Shown in pieces: positions 1 to 5,907 of a stretch of DNA of 5,907 bases (positions are counted from its first letter, which is position 1; each line of letters begins with the position of its first letter). Origin of the DNA: Omnitrophica WOR_2 bacterium RIFCSPLOWO2_12_FULL_46_30 (GTDB lineage: Bacteria; Omnitrophota; Gorgyraeia; Gygaellales; UBA12090); contig MHHA01000005.1 in assembly GCA_001805845.1 (NCBI GenBank), positions 1 through 5,907 of the forward strand, given 5' to 3'. Below the pieces are notes generated by a model. It was not told the origin of the DNA. It saw only the letters and a program-made list of their open reading frames with translations, and did no database searches. The position numbers and the translations under genes are program-made.

Positions 1-1
1 C

Positions 2-1156
2 GCCATCCTCATTTTTCTTTCTTTAACCTATAAAAAGAATAAAAGGCAATACCTTCTGAAGGCGGGATTTGAGGATTTAGAAGGCAGGCTCAATATTGCC
101 TACCAGCAGCTTCTGGTTGAAGAGTCAAAGAACAAGGCCTTGCGTTTTAAACTTAAGAGATACGATGCGCTCGCAGGGTTAATTGATAAACTTAATCAAA
201 ATCTGTCCTTAGACGATACCCTGGATAGGTTGATAGAAGAATCGTACGCAATGCTCGGGCTTGGCGAAGCAACCGGCATTGTCTATCTGAGCGATGCCGC
301 CGCCAATACCTTGTCGCTGGCAAGGGTTAAAAGCAGTTCCGGCGATGCGGTAATCAAAGAAAAGCATGGCGATATCTTTGACCAATGGGTCCTAAAACAT
401 ACTCAAGCCTTATTGGTTGAAGATACGTCTTCGGATTTCCGTTTTGATTTTGAAAAATTTAAAAAAGCTTCCTCGCGGGCGGTCGGCTCGCTTATCGCTT
501 CCTGCTTAGTAAGCGAGAACAGGCCGATTGGTATTATGCGTTTTGACTCACCGCATGCGAAGGTATTTAATCTGGAAGACCTCAGGCTGCTTTCCACGAT
601 GAGCGATATCGCCAGCGTCGCTATTGACAATGCCCAATATTATCAGCGCACCCGTGAGCTGGCGATAAAGGACGGCTTAACCGGACTTTATACCCGTAAC
701 TTTATCGTTGAAAGATTGGAGCAAGAGTTAAAACGTTGCGCCATGCGCCCCGGCGGTTCTCTCTCCATAATGCTCCTGGATATAGATTTTTTTAAAAAAT
801 ACAACGACAGCCATGGCCATCTTGCCGGCGACGCGGTATTAAAAAATTTAAGCGCGGCCTTAAGCGATTATTTTAAAAAACAAAATGCTGCCGTCGGGCG
901 TTTGGGCGGAGAGGAGTTTCTGGTTATCCTGCCCTCGGCTGATAAACAGCAGGCGTTTTTAGAGGCTGAGAATGTCCGCAGCGCCATCCAGGAGAAGATC
1001 GTAACCATACGGCGAAAGCCCGCCGCGATCACCGTTTCAATCGGCGTCGCCTGTTTCCCCCAGGATGCCCGGAGAGCGGATGATTTACTTGATAAGGCAG
1101 ACAGCGCCTTGTATGAGGCAAAGAGGACAGGCAGGAACAGGGTATGTTTGTATTAG
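2..1156 (+). CDS. Membrane-anchored GAF-GGDEF diguanylate cyclase (5' end outside window)
   Basis: Predicted to condense two GTP into c-di-GMP at the inner membrane. The frame is open from base 2, so 384 residues are visible and the true start lies upstream. A TTG at 140 can be read as a start but would cut away real protein. Visible residues 1-9 (AILIFLSLT) are the end of a membrane helix, followed by a basic YKKNKR stretch and a charged helical linker. A GAF-like sensor spans about 68-214 and the GGDEF domain about 218-384. The domain carries DGLT (224-227), the metal and GTP residues D260, N268 and D277, and the signature GGEEF (302-306), with E304 as the metal ligand; it should be active. 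The inhibitory I-site position, five residues before GGEEF, reads KQNA instead of RxxD, so product feedback through this site is probably lost. The gene overlaps the next, similar cyclase by 13 bases. The ligand of the GAF domain cannot be told from sequence. Confidence 0.93.
   Translation, partial: AILIFLSLTYKKNKRQYLLKAGFEDLEGRLNIAYQQLLVEESKNKALRFKLKRYDALAGLIDKLNQNLSLDDTLDRLIEESYAMLGLGEATGIVYLSDAAANTLSLARVKSSSGDAVIKEKHGDIFDQWVLKHTQALLVEDTSSDFRFDFEKFKKASSRAVGSLIASCLVSENRPIGIMRFDSPHAKVFNLEDLRLLSTMSDIASVAIDNAQYYQRTRELAIKDGLTGLYTRNFIVERLEQELKRCAMRPGGSLSIMLLDIDFFKKYNDSHGHLAGDAVLKNLSAALSDYFKKQNAAVGRLGGEEFLVILPSADKQQAFLEAENVRSAIQEKIVTIRRKPAAITVSIGVACFPQDARRADDLLDKADSALYEAKRTGRNRVCLY
1133..1136 (+). 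promoter_or_regulatory. Probable ribosome binding site of the second cyclase
   Basis: AGGA lies 7 bases before the ATG at 1144, inside the end of the preceding cyclase gene. It supports 1144 as the start, which also places a membrane helix at the very N-terminus of the product. Because the two genes overlap, translation is probably coupled. Confidence 0.5.
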
Positions 1157-2145
1157 GAATTCTAGCGGAAATTATAGCGGCCTTTTTTATCTTATTTGCC
1201 TTTAGAAAGAATTGCGCTTTCAGTTTGCATAATCTGTCGTTGGCAGCTAACGCAAAAGAGGAGCTCTTAGGCGCCGTAGAAAATAGAATCCAGTATGCCC
1301 AGGAAGATAATATAAAATTTGGCCTGCTGGTAGACACGGAGGTTACCTTATATGAAATTGCCAGAGAGCTTTCTCAATCGTTAGAAGAATCAGACGTGCT
1401 TAATGCCTTTAAGGAAAAAGTATCAACAATCTTCTGTATAAGCGATTGTGCGTTTATTGAAAAACCGCCTTTAGAAAAAAAAGATAACGGTTACGGCATA
1501 ATGAAGGTCTCAAGGGGCAGCCGGGGATTGTTGTATTTTATGCTGCGGGATTTCGGCAGGATTAACAAGGCAAAAATGACGACATTACTCGCACAGCTTG
1601 AACTTTTCCTGAAACGTTCTCAGCTCTACCGGGAGATTCAAGAGCTTTCCATTACCGACGGCCTGACCGGCGTATATGTGCGAAGATATTTTCTTGAAAG
1701 ACTCAAAGAAGAATTGTCAAGGGCAGAGATAAGCGGTTCCGCCTTATCATACATTCTCTTAGATGTGGATAAGTTTAAAAATATTAACGATACCTATGGA
1801 CATATTGTCGGCGATGCGGTCTTAAAAGGGATCGCCGGCATTTTAAGCGCAAGCCTGCGCTCAATTGATATGTGCGCCAGGTTCGGCGGCGAGGAATTCT
1901 GCCTTATGCTTCCTGAGACGAGCAAGGAACAGGCCTTTACGGTTAGCCAGCGTATCCGTTTAAAAGTGCAAGAGGCGAGGATAAAGGCATTTGATGAAAA
2001 TCTTACCTGCACGATAAGTATAGGCGTAGCCTCATATCCGGATGACGCAAAGCAGATTAACGCTTTGATAGATAAGGCGGATAAGGCCCTATACAGAGCA
2101 AAGGCCCAGGGGCGTAACCGGGTCTGCGCGGCGGGAGTAAAATAG
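1144..2145 (+). CDS. Membrane-anchored GGDEF diguanylate cyclase with RxxD inhibitory site
   Basis: A 333-residue protein predicted to make c-di-GMP from GTP at the inner membrane. Residues 2-20 form one hydrophobic helix followed by RKN, which places the rest in the cytoplasm. Residues about 30-65 look like a helical linker. Residues about 66-165 resemble the flanks of a GAF domain (LYEIARELSQSLEESDVL at the front, a long helix at the back) but are shorter than usual. The GGDEF domain covers about 168-330: DGLT at 172-175, catalytic-site residues D207, N215 and D224, and GGEEF at 248-252 with E250 as the metal ligand. RSID at 239-242, exactly five residues before GGEEF, is a canonical I-site, so c-di-GMP feedback inhibition is expected. 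The start overlaps the upstream cyclase, and the two share architecture and the C-terminal GRNRVC segment, suggesting an old tandem duplication. The partner effector is not visible. Confidence 0.94.
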   Translation: MFVLGILAEIIAAFFILFAFRKNCAFSLHNLSLAANAKEELLGAVENRIQYAQEDNIKFGLLVDTEVTLYEIARELSQSLEESDVLNAFKEKVSTIFCISDCAFIEKPPLEKKDNGYGIMKVSRGSRGLLYFMLRDFGRINKAKMTTLLAQLELFLKRSQLYREIQELSITDGLTGVYVRRYFLERLKEELSRAEISGSALSYILLDVDKFKNINDTYGHIVGDAVLKGIAGILSASLRSIDMCARFGGEEFCLMLPETSKEQAFTVSQRIRLKVQEARIKAFDENLTCTISIGVASYPDDAKQINALIDKADKALYRAKAQGRNRVCAAGVK

Positions 2146-2152
2146 GATAGAT

Positions 2153-2174
2153 AAATCTGCCTTCCGGCAGATTT
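2153..2174 (+). terminator. Perfect 9-bp hairpin, possible terminator of the cyclase pair
   Basis: AAATCTGCC (2153-2161) and GGCAGATTT (2166-2174) are exact reverse complements around a TTCC loop. The hairpin begins 7 bases after the stop codon of the second cyclase, where a terminator would be expected. It lacks a proper T tract on the + strand (the run after the stem is CGCTTG), so intrinsic termination may be weak. It sits 3 bases before the -35 box of the next promoter and could instead be a protein binding site or a dispersed repeat. Confidence 0.45.
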
Positions 2175-2177
2175 CGC

Positions 2178-2205
2178 TTGAAAAAAGGATTATTTAGGTT
2201 ACAAT
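2178..2205 (+). promoter_or_regulatory. Sigma70-type promoter of the kinase-lptD-dehydrogenase unit
   Basis: TTGAAA (2178-2183) and TACAAT (2200-2205) are separated by 16 bases, each one mismatch from the sigma70 consensus. It lies in the only intergenic gap of the window, directly upstream of the ROK kinase. Transcription would be expected to begin near 2211-2213, just 3-5 bases before the ATG at 2216, giving an almost leaderless mRNA. No Shine-Dalgarno sequence is seen before that ATG, which agrees with this reading. This is a motif match only. Confidence 0.6.
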
Positions 2206-2215
2206 ATCTTCCATT

Positions 2216-3136
2216 ATGGATAAACGCTATATCCTCGGCGTTGATTTGGGCGCAACGAATATCAAACTGGGCTTACTTGATAGAAATAGAATAATCCTGA
2301 AGCAGATTTTGCCTACCAAAGATTTCTCCTCCAGGGAAGAGTTGCTCTCCGGCCTAAGCCAAAATCTCTCTCGGCTCCTGGCGAAAAGAAAAGTTTCCAA
2401 GAAAGACGTATTAGGAGTTGGCATCGGGGCGCCTGGTCCGATTAATTCAAGGAAGGGCATAGTGCATTACTTTCCCAACATCAAAGGCTGGCGCAATGTG
2501 CCGCTAAAACAGATTATGCAAAAGAAGACCGGTTTTCCTGTTTTTGTGGATAATGATGCGAATCTTATGTGCCTTGCTGAAGCCCGCATTGGAGCGGCGA
2601 GAGGGAGGCAGAACGTTGTCGCTCTTACTTTAGGCACAGGCGTGGGAGGAGGGATTGTTATTGAAGGAAAGCTCTACCGCGGAGCAAACTTAGTTGCCGG
2701 TGAAATCGGGCATATTCCGCTTAATGAAACCGGCCCAAAGTGTAACTGCGGAGGGATTGCCTGCTTAGAACGTTATATCGGCAACAGATACATTCTAAAG
2801 AAGGCAATTACCGTATTTGGCAAGGATATTTCTTTAGAGAAGTTAACCCTTTTAGCCAGACAGGGTAATGCGCAAGCAAAAGCCGTCTGGCAAGCTGCGG
2901 CCATGCATTTAGGCATTTGCCTTTCCGGCATAGTTAATTTTTTAAATCCTGATGCCATCGTCATCGGCGGGGGCGTGGCCAATGCCGGCCGGCTCATCCT
3001 TGATACCGTAAGAAAGGTTATAAAAACGAGGGCAATGTCACCCCAGGCAAAGACAGTCAAAATCCTTAAGGCAAAATTAGGCAATGATGCCGGGATCTTA
3101 GGCGCGGCTTTATTGGTAAAAGAGGGGTATGTTTAA
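2216..3136 (+). CDS. ROK-family sugar kinase, probable glucokinase
   Basis: A 306-residue cytoplasmic kinase, the usual length for ROK sugar kinases, predicted to phosphorylate glucose or a related hexose with ATP. The N-terminal phosphate loop DLGATNIK is at 10-17, the catalytic aspartate is D114 in DNDAN (112-116), and the glycine-rich LGTGVGGG is at 139-146. GEIGH (162-166) supplies the sugar-binding glutamate and a zinc-ligand histidine, and CNCGGIAC (176-183) supplies the three zinc cysteines. AIVIGGGVANAG (247-258) belongs to the C-terminal nucleotide-binding lobe. There is no N-terminal helix-turn-helix, so it is an enzyme and not a ROK repressor. Exact substrate cannot be fixed: N-acetylglucosamine, N-acetylmannosamine and fructose kinases share these motifs. 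The start is well supported because family members begin a few residues before the DLGAT loop, yet no ribosome binding site precedes it. Its 3' end overlaps lptD by 8 bases. Confidence 0.93.
   Translation: MDKRYILGVDLGATNIKLGLLDRNRIILKQILPTKDFSSREELLSGLSQNLSRLLAKRKVSKKDVLGVGIGAPGPINSRKGIVHYFPNIKGWRNVPLKQIMQKKTGFPVFVDNDANLMCLAEARIGAARGRQNVVALTLGTGVGGGIVIEGKLYRGANLVAGEIGHIPLNETGPKCNCGGIACLERYIGNRYILKKAITVFGKDISLEKLTLLARQGNAQAKAVWQAAAMHLGICLSGIVNFLNPDAIVIGGGVANAGRLILDTVRKVIKTRAMSPQAKTVKILKAKLGNDAGILGAALLVKEGYV
3121..3127 (+). promoter_or_regulatory. Purine-rich ribosome binding site close to the lptD start
   Basis: AGAGGGG ends only one base before the ATG at 3129; counted from its GAGG core (3122-3125) the gap is 3 bases, tighter than usual. 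The start is nonetheless favoured because it yields a clear signal peptide. Coupling with translation of the overlapping kinase gene may compensate. Confidence 0.35.
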
Positions 3137-5381
3137 AACCCATATTTTGTTGTTGGCGCTTATCTTAAGCAGCTGGCCTTCGCTGGCCCTCGCTGATTCC
3201 GGGGAAGCCAAAAAAGGCGAAGAACCTAATCAGCCGGAAAGCGCTATGCTCAAGGATATGCGCGCCGAGTCCCCGATAATCGTTAACGGAGATAAAATAG
3301 AATATTCCCGGGATATAAATGTGGTAACCATAGAGGGCAATGTGGAGATAAAAAAGGGGAATTCGGTTTTAACCTGCGACAAAGCCACGGTTAACACCTT
3401 AACCAATGACACCCACGCCGAAGGAAACGTCATCTTAAAGGACCAGAAAGGCCTGATCAAGGCCCGTTCCTGCGATTACAACTTCAAAAGCCAGGCCGGT
3501 ATTGCCTTTGACGCCGATGCGGCCTACGAGCCTTATTACGGTAAAGGTAAGATTGTGCGCAAGGTCTCCGAAAACGAAATTGAAATCAAAAACGGATATA
3601 TGACTACCTGCGACAGGGACCATCCCCATTACCGCATCCAGAGCCGCCGGATGGCGATATTTCCGGATGACAAGGTTACTGCCAGGGCAATGACCTTCCG
3701 GGTTGCCAACACGCCAATATTATATCTGCCCAAATTTACCCAGAATCTCAAAGACGACCGTATGCACGTGCAGGTTACTCCCGGTAAGAGCAAAGATTGG
3801 GGATTATTTATATTAACCGCCTGGAGATACGATTTGCTGAATAATTCCGCAGGCAGAATCCATCTTGATTACCGCGAGAAGAAAGACCTGGCCTGGGGAA
3901 TAGATAATTTTTATGACACTAAAGTTGCCGGTAAAGGCTATTTCAAGACTTACTATATGAACGAAAGGGTATTAGGAAGAAAACATCTGTATAAATACCC
4001 CCGCGTCCTGCGCCCAACCATGGATACCCAGCGTTATCGCATCCAGTGGCGCCACAAATGGGATGTAGATAAAAATACCTACTACCTGCTTGAATATCAT
4101 AAAATAAGCGATACAAACTTTATCAAGGACTATTTTCTACGTGAATATGAAAAGAGCGCCCAGCCGTCATCATATATTCTCTTTAACCATTACCTGCCTG
4201 ATTCTTCGGCTCTCAGTATCTTAACCCAGAAACGCACCAATCGTATTTTTTCTGAAACCGAGAAACTCCCGGAAGTAAAATACGATAGGCCGAATACCCG
4301 GATTTTCCAGACTCCCCTTTACTTAAGCAGCAGCGCCTCCTACGCGAGCTTTAACCGCAAAAAGGCAACCCTTCCCGGAGATACTGACTGGGAGTCCGAT
4401 GAGGCCAATCAGAGAATAGATGCCTACAAGAGATTGTCCGTACCGTTTAAATTAGCGTTTCTAGATTTTAATCCTTTTATCGGCAGCCGCGAAACATATT
4501 TTCGCAGGATAGCAGGTAGGGAAGTGGGCATTTTCAGGGAGGCCTGGGACAGCGGCAGCGATATAACCACCAGGTTTTATCGTATCTTTGATGTTGAGGC
4601 TGAGATGTTCGGGATAAAGATTAATAAGCTGCGCCATATTATAAGTCCGGCGGTTAGCTATGGCTATACCCATCCGCCGACAGTGTCCACAACAAAGCTG
4701 CTCCAATTTGACGGCACAGATTCCATTGGCGAAGCCAACCAGCTCAGTTTTTCTTTAGAGAATAAACTCCAGACCAAACGTCAGGATAGAGCCATTGAAG
4801 GTTCGGCTGCCTCAAGCGCCAGCCCTCAACCGCCGCGAACAGTTGATTTCCTGCGCTTTGTAGCCAGCTCTAATTATTCGTTTAATATTGAGGGCCGTAA
4901 GAGAAGATTGTCTGATAGCATAAGCTTTGATCTGGAAATGCTGCCCTATGATTGGATGAGGTTTGAGTCGGATGCAAGCTTTGACCGGAGGAAGCGCCAT
5001 TTTACCTTTGCTAATTTTGACCTTAAGGCTTCCGGAAAGGATGTTTCCTGGGGAGGCGGCTACCGCTATGAAAGAAAATCAAGCAGCCAGATGACCGGGG
5101 AAATTTTATTTAACTTAATAAAAGGGTGGTCATTTAAGGTTTATCAAAGATTGCAATTTAAAGGCAATAGTCTATTAAAGGAGCAGGATTATAGTCTTTC
5201 CAAGGACCTGCATTGCTGGATATTAGATATAAAGTATAATGTGGTCAGGGAAAGAGGAGAAACCATCTGGTTTGCTTTAAGGCTCAAGGCATTTCCTGAA
5301 ATGTCTATTGATTATGGCCAGATCTATCATGAGCCAAAGCCGGGTTCTCAAGCCTATCCCGGGGGTAAATCCGCTAATTAA
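3129..5381 (+). CDS. lptD: LPS-assembly outer-membrane protein LptD (OstA/Imp)
   Basis: LptD is the outer-membrane beta-barrel that, with the lipoprotein LptE, inserts lipopolysaccharide into the outer leaflet. This 750-residue form is close to the usual length (E. coli 784). A signal peptide covers about 1-22 (hydrophobic LLLALIL, then LALA with likely cleavage before D23). Residues about 47-160 are the periplasmic LptA/OstA-like domain with the repeating 'GNVxIKKG' and 'AEGNVILKD' strands. The family segment with TTCDRDHPHYRI (159-170) and PILYLP (196-201) leads into the barrel, which has alternating aromatic strands, LPEVKYD (380-386) and RHIISPAVSYGY (502-513). Cysteines are C83, C115, C161 and C696. 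C161 matches the position of E. coli C173 and C696 that of the C724-C725 pair, so one long-range disulfide is likely. A short Ser/Ala/Pro-rich insert at 556-569 is probably a loop. It follows the kinase with an 8-base overlap and precedes the dehydrogenase by 3 bases. Confidence 0.95.
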   Translation: MFKTHILLLALILSSWPSLALADSGEAKKGEEPNQPESAMLKDMRAESPIIVNGDKIEYSRDINVVTIEGNVEIKKGNSVLTCDKATVNTLTNDTHAEGNVILKDQKGLIKARSCDYNFKSQAGIAFDADAAYEPYYGKGKIVRKVSENEIEIKNGYMTTCDRDHPHYRIQSRRMAIFPDDKVTARAMTFRVANTPILYLPKFTQNLKDDRMHVQVTPGKSKDWGLFILTAWRYDLLNNSAGRIHLDYREKKDLAWGIDNFYDTKVAGKGYFKTYYMNERVLGRKHLYKYPRVLRPTMDTQRYRIQWRHKWDVDKNTYYLLEYHKISDTNFIKDYFLREYEKSAQPSSYILFNHYLPDSSALSILTQKRTNRIFSETEKLPEVKYDRPNTRIFQTPLYLSSSASYASFNRKKATLPGDTDWESDEANQRIDAYKRLSVPFKLAFLDFNPFIGSRETYFRRIAGREVGIFREAWDSGSDITTRFYRIFDVEAEMFGIKINKLRHIISPAVSYGYTHPPTVSTTKLLQFDGTDSIGEANQLSFSLENKLQTKRQDRAIEGSAASSASPQPPRTVDFLRFVASSNYSFNIEGRKRRLSDSISFDLEMLPYDWMRFESDASFDRRKRHFTFANFDLKASGKDVSWGGGYRYERKSSSQMTGEILFNLIKGWSFKVYQRLQFKGNSLLKEQDYSLSKDLHCWILDIKYNVVRERGETIWFALRLKAFPEMSIDYGQIYHEPKPGSQAYPGGKSAN

Positions 5382-5384
5382 GAA

Positions 5385-5907
5385 ATGAAAATTTCCATTA
5401 TTGGCACAGGATATGTAGGTTTAGTAACAGGGGCCTGTCTTGCGGACTTAGGCAATAACGTCCTCTGCGCGGATAATGACCCTGACAAAATAAAGCAGCT
5501 TAAAAACCTGCGCATGCCTATCTACGAGCCGGGGCTTGAGGATTTGGTGAGAAATAATGCTAAAGAGAAACGACTGAGGTTTACCGCCAACATAAAAGAG
5601 GCGGTGGAAAGCTCCGAGATTATTTTCATTGCCGTGGGCACACCTTCCCTGGAGAACGGAGAAGCGGACTTAACCGGGGTGGAGAATGTGGCAAAAATCA
5701 TTGCCCGGAATATGAATGGCTATAAGTTGATTGTAGAGAAATCCACGGTTCCGGTGGAGACCGGTTTTTGGGTTACGCATACCATAAAGGTGAATCTGCC
5801 CAAATCCAGGAGAGCAAGGCTCACATTTGACGTTGCCTCAAACCCTGAGTTCTTGCGGGAAGGCCAGGCCATCCGGGATTTTATGAATCCGGATAGAATT
5901 GTAATCG
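5385..5907 (+). CDS. UDP-glucose/GDP-mannose dehydrogenase family, probable UDP-glucose 6-dehydrogenase (3' end outside window)
   Basis: The first 174 residues of a nucleotide-sugar dehydrogenase, which oxidises the C6 hydroxyl of UDP-glucose to a carboxylate with two NAD+, supplying UDP-glucuronate for surface polysaccharides. The protein begins directly with the NAD-binding fold: GTGYVG at 7-12 and the acidic D30 after the second strand (ADNDPDK, 29-35). Then come YEPGLEDLV (47-55), AVGTPS (83-88), STVPV (120-124) and NPEFLREG (153-160), the substrate-binding signature. STVPV is followed by ET where GT is usual. The segment after it most resembles UDP-glucose dehydrogenases, but the catalytic cysteine lies beyond the window, so GDP-mannose or another UDP-sugar substrate is not excluded. 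The ATG follows the lptD stop by 3 bases with no clear ribosome binding site, so it is probably translated by coupling within the same operon. Confidence 0.93.
   Translation, partial: MKISIIGTGYVGLVTGACLADLGNNVLCADNDPDKIKQLKNLRMPIYEPGLEDLVRNNAKEKRLRFTANIKEAVESSEIIFIAVGTPSLENGEADLTGVENVAKIIARNMNGYKLIVEKSTVPVETGFWVTHTIKVNLPKSRRARLTFDVASNPEFLREGQAIRDFMNPDRIVI

Noticed and set aside
140..142. TTG as the start codon of the first cyclase
   Set aside because: The frame is open to the window edge and the upstream residues encode a membrane helix end, a basic stop-transfer stretch and a linker, as expected for this protein. There is no convincing ribosome binding site before the TTG.
1029..1337. 102-codon open frame on the - strand across the cyclase junction
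   Set aside because: It lies opposite two well-supported coding regions, its product has no recognisable domain, and it has no promoter or ribosome binding site that I can see. The other minus-strand frames in the window (for example 2773-3084 and 4461-4706) were rejected for the same reasons.
2146..2215. c-di-GMP riboswitch between the cyclases and the kinase
   Set aside because: The gap is only 70 bases, the predicted transcript leader is a few bases, and the only structure is a simple hairpin upstream of the promoter, so there is no room for a GEMM-type aptamer.
2216..3136. ROK-family transcriptional repressor (NagC/XylR/Mlc type)
   Set aside because: These have an N-terminal helix-turn-helix of roughly 70-80 residues. 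This protein starts directly with the phosphate loop and has the length of the kinases.
1..5907. A previously undescribed defence or mobile system
   Set aside because: All five coding regions belong to well-known housekeeping or signalling families. I found no recombinase, transposase, toxin, repeat array or attachment-like duplication.

Overview
The window looks like bacterial chromosome from a diderm (outer-membrane) organism. The strongest reason is a full-length LptD, the outer-membrane LPS translocon. The mixed base composition, tight gene packing, weak Shine-Dalgarno sequences and gene mix would fit an uncultured lineage such as Omnitrophota, but that placement is a guess from style and not from a marker gene. 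All genes lie on the + strand.

Layout. Positions 2-1156 hold the 3' part of a membrane-anchored GAF-GGDEF diguanylate cyclase whose start lies upstream of the window. It overlaps by 13 bases a second membrane-anchored GGDEF protein (1144-2145). The two look like a tandem pair: same architecture and very similar C-termini. Only the second has the RxxD product-inhibition site. A 70-base gap follows, the only real intergenic space. It contains a perfect 9-bp hairpin and then a good sigma70-type promoter (TTGAAA, 16-base spacer, TACAAT) whose predicted start point is only a few bases from the next ATG.

That promoter should drive a second transcription unit: a ROK-family sugar kinase (2216-3136), LptD (3129-5381, overlapping the kinase by 8 bases) and the first 174 codons of a UDP-glucose/GDP-mannose dehydrogenase family protein (5385 to the window end, 3 bases after lptD).

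How they fit together. The second unit joins sugar phosphorylation, synthesis of a nucleotide-sugar acid (UDP-glucuronate being the usual product) and LPS export, so envelope or surface polysaccharide production is its natural theme. The two cyclases upstream make the second messenger c-di-GMP, which often controls surface polysaccharide, but a functional link to the downstream unit is inference from proximity only. I see no mobile element, CRISPR array, RNA gene or clearly novel system. The most notable points are the asymmetric feedback sites in the cyclase pair, the near-leaderless kinase promoter and the reduced cysteine set of LptD.
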